NCBI GenBank assembly: GCA_023230905.1
Contig: JALNWL010000075.1
Location: forward strand, 1 to 10,386
Length of the DNA: 10,386 bases
Origin: Syntrophales bacterium
GTDB lineage: Bacteria; Desulfobacterota; Syntrophia; Syntrophales; UBA2251
Reading direction: 5' to 3'
Each line of letters starts with the position of its first letter. Position 1 is the stretch's first letter. The notes beneath the pieces were generated by a model, which searched no databases, was not told the DNA's origin, and saw only the letters and a program-made list of their open reading frames with translations. Shown here one piece after another: positions 5,586-10,386 of the stretch. A program made the translations under genes and the position numbers.

Positions 5586-7376
5586 ATGCGATACAAGCTC
5601 GACCAACCGGACAATTTGATCGGATTTCTGGAGGACAGCGTGGCGCGCTTTCCCGAACGGCCCCTATTCGGTACACGGCTGCCCGATGGGGAGTACGAAT
5701 GGATCACCTACCGTGATTTCGGACGCCGCGTGGACAACCTGCGCGGGGGGCTCGCCGCGATCGGCGTCGGAAAGGGCGATATGGTCGGCATCATCGCGAA
5801 CAACCGGGTGGAGTGGGCCGCGGCCTCCTTCGCCACCCACGGCCTGAACGCCCGCTTCGTGCCCATGTACGAGCAGGAGCTCCTCCACGTCTGGGAGTAC
5901 ATCATCCGGGACAGTGGGATCATGGTCCTGTTCGTCTCGAAACCCGCCATCCTGGAGCAGGTCCGGGAATTTCCCGCCCGGATCGACACGTTGAAGAAGA
6001 TTGTCCTGATCGAGGGCGAGGGGCCGGATACGATGGCGGCGCTGGAAAAGACGGGCGAGAAGCACCCGGTGCCCGCGGTCCGGCCCGCGGCCGACGACAT
6101 CGCCACGCTGATCTACACCTCCGGCACGACGGGCGACCCCAAGGGGGTCCTCCTGTCCCACGCCAACTGGACCCACAACTCCCATTGCCGCGTCAAACGC
6201 TATCCGGGCTATGACGAGAACGACCGCGTGCTGTCCATCCTGCCCTGGGCCCACACCTACGGCCAGGGGGAGATGCACACCTTCCTGCAGATCGGGGCCT
6301 CGATCGCCCTGATGGGGAGCACCGCGACCCTGGCCGGTGATATGGCCAAAACCCGCCCGACCTTCATCGTCGCCGTGCCGAGGGTCTTCAACAAGATCTA
6401 CGAGGGGCTGTGGGCGAAGATGGACGCCACCGGCGGTCTGGCCCGGAAGCTCTTCGTCATGGGGGTCGAGGCCGGCAAGAAACGGCGGTCGCTGGCCGAA
6501 AAGGGGCGGCCGGATTTTCTCGCCAACCTCAAATTCCGGATCGCCGACCGGGTCGTCTTCGCGAAGATCCGCGAACGCTTCGGCGGTCGGCTGCGCGCCG
6601 CGATGACGGCAAGCGCCATGATGAACATGGAGATCCTCCTGTTCTTCCTCGACCTCGGGATTCCGGTCTACGACTGTTACGGCATGACGGAGACTTCGCC
6701 GGCCATCGCCGTCAACGGCCCGGCCGCCTGGCGGATCGGCAGTGTCGGCAAGCCCATCGAGCAGGTCCGGGTCGTCATCGATTCGTCGGTTGTGGAAGAG
6801 GGGGCCCAGGACGGTGAAATCGTCTGCTACGGACCGAACGTAATGAAGGGCTACCACAACAAGCCCGAGCAGACGAAGGAGGTCATGACGGAGGACGGCG
6901 GCATCCGCACCGGCGACCGCGGCCGCCTCGACAAGGACGGCTTCCTCTTCATCACCGGCCGGATCAAGGAGCAGTTCAAGCTGGAGAACGGGAAGTTCGT
7001 CTTCCCCGCGGCCCTCGAGGAGGACATCATGCTCCTGCCCTCGATCGACAACGTCATGGTTTACGGCGAGAACCGTCTGTACACGATTGCGCTCGTCGTC
7101 CCGAACTTCTTCGCCCTGGAGCGTTTCGCGGAGGCGCACGGCCTGCCCTCGGACATCAAGGCCCTGATCGCGCGGGACGATGTCCGGGAGATGATCGCCC
7201 GGGAGATCCAGGACGGCCTGAAGGGAAAATTCGGCGCCTATGAGATTCCGAAGAAGGTCATCCTCCTGACCGAGGGCTTCTCACTGGAGAACGGGACGCT
7301 GACCCAGACGATGAAGCTCAAGCGCCGCGTCGTCCTCAAGAAGTATGAAGACCTGATCGCAGCGGCGTACAAATAG
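5586..7376 (+). CDS. AMP-forming long-chain acyl-CoA synthetase
   Basis: A 596-aa ANL-superfamily ligase (COG1022 / FadD-like) that adenylates a carboxylic acid and forms its CoA thioester, the entry step for fatty-acid degradation or lipid synthesis. Signatures: P-loop YTSGTTGDPKG at 177-187, YGMTETSP at 365-372, hinge RTGDRG at 441-446, ITGRIKEQFKLENGKFVFP at 456-474, and the C-terminal TQTMKLKR with probable adenylation lysine K577. Length fits the long-chain group. The substrate-pocket strand, often SGGAP or SGSAT in relatives, reads TASAMM at 341-346. ATG 5586 is chosen because GGAGGAGGA (5574-5582) directly precedes it; GTG 5571 in the same frame would put the ribosome site inside the gene. 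It has its own candidate promoter and leader. The 3' end faces the GGR-family gene with only 34 bp between stops. Substrate chain length cannot be read. Confidence 0.95.
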   Translation: MRYKLDQPDNLIGFLEDSVARFPERPLFGTRLPDGEYEWITYRDFGRRVDNLRGGLAAIGVGKGDMVGIIANNRVEWAAASFATHGLNARFVPMYEQELLHVWEYIIRDSGIMVLFVSKPAILEQVREFPARIDTLKKIVLIEGEGPDTMAALEKTGEKHPVPAVRPAADDIATLIYTSGTTGDPKGVLLSHANWTHNSHCRVKRYPGYDENDRVLSILPWAHTYGQGEMHTFLQIGASIALMGSTATLAGDMAKTRPTFIVAVPRVFNKIYEGLWAKMDATGGLARKLFVMGVEAGKKRRSLAEKGRPDFLANLKFRIADRVVFAKIRERFGGRLRAAMTASAMMNMEILLFFLDLGIPVYDCYGMTETSPAIAVNGPAAWRIGSVGKPIEQVRVVIDSSVVEEGAQDGEIVCYGPNVMKGYHNKPEQTKEVMTEDGGIRTGDRGRLDKDGFLFITGRIKEQFKLENGKFVFPAALEEDIMLLPSIDNVMVYGENRLYTIALVVPNFFALERFAEAHGLPSDIKALIARDDVREMIAREIQDGLKGKFGAYEIPKKVILLTEGFSLENGTLTQTMKLKRRVVLKKYEDLIAAAYK

Positions 7377-7410
7377 CGGCGGCGGGCCCAATCATCGTCC
7401 CGGACGCCGG

Positions 7411-8595
7411 TTACGGGTCTCGGGCGGATGCCGGTCGCACCTTTTTCTCAGGCGCGTCCGGCGTCCAAACCCTTTCCGCGAGGCCGGCGGGCGCCGTCTC
7501 CCGGCGGAACAGCCACTTCAGCGTGGCGAAGGCGAGCACGGGGTGGCGCAGGGCCGTCGCGGCGCGTCGGAGGTTGCTTTGGGAGGCGACGCCGCCGAGC
7601 AGGGCGTCGAAGGCGTTGAAGTCGAGTGTCCGCATCTTCCGGATGGCCAGGACCTCGACGGCCAGCTTGTGACGGACGTACCCCATCAGCCGCGGCCGGT
7701 AGCGTTCGGCTCCATGCGCGCCGTCCGCGAGGGCGTCGACGGCCAGCACGCCGCTCAGGCAGGCCAGGTCGATGCCGCCGCCGTGCAGGGGCGAGGTCAG
7801 CCCCGCCGCATCCCCCGCCAGGAGGATCCGGTCGTAGACCAGGCGCGGCAAGATCCGTCCCGCCGCGATGCCGCCGCCGGTCTTCAGAATCTCCGCCCCC
7901 GCCAGGCCTTCCGACTTCAGGAAGTCCGCCAGAAGCGCCTTCAAGTCCGGATCGCCGCCGCGGCGGGAACCCCGCATCGTGTAGATGACCCCGCAGTTGG
8001 CCCGTCGGGCGTTCTTTGGGAAGATCCAGGCGTAACCCGGCCGGCGTTCCGGGGGGAGGTCGGGGAGGAAGCCGACCGCGATCCGGGGCCAGAGGGTGGA
8101 AAAGTCGCCCCGCAGCACCGCCTGATAGGCCACGAGGCCGTCCTCGAGATAGCGGCCGGAGAACCCGTACGCCCGGGAGGTGACCGACGGCGCGCCGCTC
8201 GCGTCGATGATCCCGTCATACTCGTGTTGCATCCGCCGGAGGCGCTCCGGGTCGATTTTCGTCTGTGCCTCCAGGCGCACGCCGCGGGCGACGGCGGCCT
8301 CCGCGAGTCCCTCCTGCCAGCTCCTGCGGTCCATCATCCAGAGCTTCCGGTAGCGGCCGATCGCCAGCGTGTGGCGCTCTCGGGCCGTCAGGAAGACCTC
8401 CTCCACGGGATGGAGCAGGCCCCGCCCGGGCCGGCTCAGGATCCCCAGGGAATCGAAGATGCACTCCCCGCAGACGATGCCCTCCCCGATGGCGCGTTTT
8501 TCGAACAGATCCGTCCGGAAACCCCTTTCCGCCGCGGCCAGGGCCGCGTAGAGGCCGGCGGGACCGGCGCCGAGGATGGCGATCTTCATGGTCAT
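7411..8595 (-). CDS. Geranylgeranyl-reductase-family FAD-dependent oxidoreductase
   Basis: A 394-aa flavoprotein of the GGR family (PHBH-type fold), whose characterised members hydrogenate isoprenoid chains of archaeal lipids, chlorophyll or quinones; bacterial non-phototroph members are mostly uncharacterised. Visible: FAD Rossmann motif ILGAGPAG at 7-14; the GGR CGE motif VCGEC at 41-45, with C42 at the position of the conserved active-site cysteine; DASGA at 131-135; the substrate-cavity motif YxWxFP (YAWIFP at 188-193); and the second FAD motif LLAGDAAGLTSPLHGGG at 258-274. The GxG usually following YxWxFP reads NCG here. ATG 8595 gives MTMKIAILGAG and overlaps the TGA of the metallo-hydrolase gene by 4 nt (ATGA), so the two are translationally coupled. 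The open frame extending upstream to 9429 is a shadow of that neighbour. Electron donor and substrate are unknown; the FNR-[2Fe-2S] protein upstream is a candidate donor by position only. Confidence 0.9.
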   Translation of the reverse strand: MTMKIAILGAGPAGLYAALAAAERGFRTDLFEKRAIGEGIVCGECIFDSLGILSRPGRGLLHPVEEVFLTARERHTLAIGRYRKLWMMDRRSWQEGLAEAAVARGVRLEAQTKIDPERLRRMQHEYDGIIDASGAPSVTSRAYGFSGRYLEDGLVAYQAVLRGDFSTLWPRIAVGFLPDLPPERRPGYAWIFPKNARRANCGVIYTMRGSRRGGDPDLKALLADFLKSEGLAGAEILKTGGGIAAGRILPRLVYDRILLAGDAAGLTSPLHGGGIDLACLSGVLAVDALADGAHGAERYRPRLMGYVRHKLAVEVLAIRKMRTLDFNAFDALLGGVASQSNLRRAATALRHPVLAFATLKWLFRRETAPAGLAERVWTPDAPEKKVRPASARDP

Positions 8596-9482
8596 TCCCG
8601 GCTGCGGCGCAGCAGGAGGGCGCAGCACAACAGGATGTTCTCCTCGGAGTAGAGGGCGAGCTCCTCGCGGTAGAATTCGGTGAAAAGGTCCCGGACGATG
8701 GCCTCGTCGGGTCGTTCGTCCCGGCGGAGACGGTCCCGCACGGCGACCGCGCCCGCGTGGGCGGCGCCAAAGGCCGCGTCCGCCGCCGCCTCGGTCAGCG
8801 CCCCCTGGTGTGCAAGCCCCAGGATAAGCGGCTTGAGGGCCGCCATCCGATCGATCGTCGCGAGATAGTCGGCATATCCCGTGAAGAAGATGGGGAAGAA
8901 GCCGCGGTCGAGGTAGCGGTAACCCAGGCTGTCGGAGGCGATCAGGGCCGTGCGTTCGGGGATGTGGACGGCGAGGTTCCCCGGGGCGTGGCCTTTCGCC
9001 TCGAGGAAGCGGAGCGTCACCCCGCCCAGATCGAGGGTGTCCCCGTCGTGCATGACCTCGGCCCCCGACAGCGACGGGGGCGCCGCCAGCGGCGGCCGGC
9101 GCACCCCCACGCCTCGGGCGGCGAGAAACGCCGACATGTAGCGGTCGTCGTTGACCAGAAGCGCCCCGGTCTTGGGATGGGCGCAGAAAGCCTCCGCGCC
9201 CGGCCCGGCGATCACCCGCGCGGTCGGGAACGCCTCCCGCAGGGCCGGCAGGCCGTTGAGGTGGTCGCCGTGGGGATGCGTGACGACCAGGACATCCGGC
9301 CGGACGCCGAGGGTTTCGAGCTGACCGATCACGAGGTCCCCCGTGGCCGATACCCCCGCCTCGATCAGGGCCGCGCCGGCCGTTCCCCGGACGAGATACA
9401 GATTGAAGAAGGGGTGCCCCAGGATCCACAGGCCGTCGGCCAGACGAGCCGGGATTTCCGCCTCCGCCGTTGACTTCCGCAT
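8592..9482 (-). CDS. Metallo-beta-lactamase-fold hydrolase
   Basis: A 296-aa binuclear metallo-hydrolase. The metal ligands are complete: THPHGDH gives H69, H71, D73 and H74, followed by H165 in GHAPGN, D184 in ASDSLGY and H225 in LAHQG. The C-terminal third (about 230-296) is helical and lies outside the core fold. Family members include thioesterases, lactonases, glyoxalase II-like enzymes and phosphodiesterases, and none is singled out here. No signal peptide is seen, so it is cytoplasmic, which argues against an antibiotic beta-lactamase. ATG 9482 is preceded by GGGGTGA (9496-9490) with a 7-nt gap. Its stop codon overlaps the GGR-family start (ATGA), so the two are made together and may act on the same lipid or thioester-like substrate; this is inference from coupling. 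Confidence 0.92.
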   Translation of the reverse strand: MRKSTAEAEIPARLADGLWILGHPFFNLYLVRGTAGAALIEAGVSATGDLVIGQLETLGVRPDVLVVTHPHGDHLNGLPALREAFPTARVIAGPGAEAFCAHPKTGALLVNDDRYMSAFLAARGVGVRRPPLAAPPSLSGAEVMHDGDTLDLGGVTLRFLEAKGHAPGNLAVHIPERTALIASDSLGYRYLDRGFFPIFFTGYADYLATIDRMAALKPLILGLAHQGALTEAAADAAFGAAHAGAVAVRDRLRRDERPDEAIVRDLFTEFYREELALYSEENILLCCALLLRRSRE

Positions 9483-9730
9483 GTCGTTTTCACCCCGTGC
9501 CGGTCCTGTTGAGATATCCGTTTAAGCTTGGCATCGTGATCCCCCGGAGCGCCGGACCTGCTGCGGCCAGGCGCCGGGGCCGTTTCCCCTCCGTCGCGCC
9601 ACCGCGGGGGCCGGGCCCCGAAAAAATCCCATGCGCGTTGCCGTGAGACGCCTCCCTGTCCGAGAAGGTCCGGATCGCCCCCGGCCTGCGGTCCGGGGCT
9701 TGCACCTTTCGTCGCTACCGACGCCCGTCT
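9483..9730. other. 248-bp intergenic region without a recognisable gene
   Basis: Very GC-rich. It holds the odd palindrome GGGGCC-G-GGCCCC (9607-9619) followed by six A on the + strand; on the - strand those become T before the hairpin, the wrong order for a terminator. CCCCGG/CCGGGG arms near 9679-9698 lie just downstream of the reductase stop on the - strand and could form a 3' hairpin, but no T-run follows. No clear promoter for the metallo-hydrolase is visible, so read-through from the reductase gene is possible. Confidence 0.4.
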
Positions 9731-10386
9731 TCAGATCAGGATCTCCACGTCCTCCAGGGGGTAGGCCATGCAGGAGTGGATGTAGCCGAACCGGCGGTCC
9801 GATTGGCGCAGCAGGACCCCCGCCGGCTGGAAGACGCGGCCGCTCAGGAGCTTTACCCGGCAGAGGCTGCACTCACCGGACCGGCATTGGGCCGGGATAA
9901 CGATGCCGGCGCGCTCCAGGGCGACGAGGAGCGGCTCGTCCGCCCGGGCGGGGATCGTCCGCTTCCCGCGGACGGCCGCCTGGAACACGCGGTCGGGGGC
10001 CACCTCCGCGGGCCAGCCCGGGTCGTCGGCGATGCGCTTCGGCGGACCGAACATCTCCCGACGCACCCAGCGCCGCGGGACGGCCAGCTTTTCGATCTCC
10101 GGCAGGCAGAAGGCGTACATCTCGGCGGGGCCGCACAGGTAGAAGGTCCGGCCGTCCACGCCGCCCAGGACGTCCCGGATCAGGTCGGCGGTGAGAAAGC
10201 CGGTCCGTTCCCGGCATCCCGCCCGCGGTTCGGAGATGACCGGGACGTAGCGGATGTTTTCGTGCTGTGATGAGAGCTTTCGAAGTTCGTCGGCGAAGAT
10301 GATGTCGTCCTCGCTCCGGCTCCCGTACAGGAGCGTCAGGTGCCGGTCGAGGCCCGCTTCGGCGATCTCGCGGATCATGCTCATGA
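9731..10386 (-). CDS. FNR-type reductase with C-terminal [2Fe-2S] domain, 5' end outside window
   Basis: The C-terminal 218 codons of a ferredoxin-NAD(P)+ reductase-like flavoprotein. Residues are numbered from M at 10384, but the frame is open to the window edge and the start MSMIREI reads like the middle of the NAD-binding domain (normally after a GITP motif), so the FAD domain must lie beyond 10386. NAD-binding landmarks: LLYGSRSEDDIIF at 18-30 and FYLCGPAEMY at 81-90. The C-terminal plant-type [2Fe-2S] domain has C167, C172, C175 (CRSGECSLC) and C205 (HSCMAYPLEDVEI). Such proteins pass electrons NAD(P)H-FAD-[2Fe-2S] to an oxygenase, reductase or carrier. It is on the same strand as the metallo-hydrolase and GGR-family genes, separated by 248 bp. 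Electron supply to the GGR-family enzyme is conceivable but unproven. Confidence 0.9.
   Translation of the reverse strand, partial: MSMIREIAEAGLDRHLTLLYGSRSEDDIIFADELRKLSSQHENIRYVPVISEPRAGCRERTGFLTADLIRDVLGGVDGRTFYLCGPAEMYAFCLPEIEKLAVPRRWVRREMFGPPKRIADDPGWPAEVAPDRVFQAAVRGKRTIPARADEPLLVALERAGIVIPAQCRSGECSLCRVKLLSGRVFQPAGVLLRQSDRRFGYIHSCMAYPLEDVEILI

Noticed and set aside
5664..7139. 491-codon - strand frame opposite the acyl-CoA synthetase
   Set aside because: Shadow of a confidently identified gene; no recognisable domain.
8596..9429. N-terminal extension of the GGR-family frame to 672 aa, suggesting a fusion protein
   Set aside because: The extension is Arg/Pro/Gly-rich and lies antiparallel in frame to nothing known; it overlaps the metallo-hydrolase in another frame, and the FAD motif begins right after ATG 8595.
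7543..9473. Long + strand open frames (369 and 402 codons) opposite the GGR-family and metallo-hydrolase genes
   Set aside because: Low-complexity Arg/Pro/Gly-rich products without motifs, antisense to clear genes; an effect of high GC.
9490..9705. 71-codon - strand frame between the reductase and the metallo-hydrolase
   Set aside because: No ribosome site of note, Arg/Gly/Pro-rich product, no recognisable similarity.
9640..9730. Possible riboswitch on the - strand (CGAAAGGTGCAAGCC segment resembling the start of a c-di-GMP-I element)
   Set aside because: The second conserved half of that class is missing, and the segment lies directly after a stop codon with a poor fold match.

Overview
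The window is GC-rich DNA with tightly packed anaerobe-type redox and lipid-related genes. It carries one tRNA-Asn and no rRNA, IS element, phage gene or CRISPR array. NuoG-like and GltD-like iron-sulfur electron-transfer genes, an AMP-forming acyl-CoA synthetase, a PAS-LuxR regulator and a ferredoxin-type reductase together fit an anaerobic Desulfobacterota-like bacterium (Syntrophales or relatives). This placement is inferred from gene content and protein flavour, not from a marker gene.

Layout: (1) 1-2285, + strand: the 3' part of a GltD-like FAD/NAD(P)-binding iron-sulfur oxidoreductase, then a NuoG-N-terminus-like [2Fe-2S]/2x[4Fe-4S] subunit, probably one operon of a soluble NAD(P)H-linked electron-transfer complex. 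(2) 2357-2432: tRNA-Asn(GTT), followed by a perfect 15-bp hairpin terminator that probably serves both converging transcripts. (3) 2560-4234, - strand: a YgjP-type zinc metalloprotease and, downstream of it, a PAS-LuxR regulator with its own near-consensus sigma70 promoter. (4) 4365-7376, + strand: a possible 10-codon leader ORF, a short-chain dehydrogenase/reductase, a 356-bp intergenic region with a candidate promoter and structured leader, and a long-chain-type acyl-CoA synthetase. (5) 7411-10386, - strand: a geranylgeranyl-reductase-family flavoprotein translationally coupled to an upstream metallo-beta-lactamase-fold hydrolase, preceded by the 3' part of an FNR-type reductase with a C-terminal plant-type [2Fe-2S] domain.

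The common theme is redox and acyl/lipid metabolism. The NuoG/GltD-like pair and the FNR/[2Fe-2S] protein could move electrons between NAD(P)H and ferredoxin-like carriers. The acyl-CoA synthetase activates fatty or related acids. The GGR-family flavoprotein would need a low-potential electron donor to saturate an isoprenoid or similar lipid. These links are inferred from proximity and family. No obviously new multi-gene defence or mobile system is visible. The most notable items are the MBL-GGR coupled pair, the altered NuoG-like subunit, the folded 5' leader of the acyl-CoA synthetase, the leader ORF before the SDR, and the strong promoter that re-sets the start of the PAS-LuxR gene.
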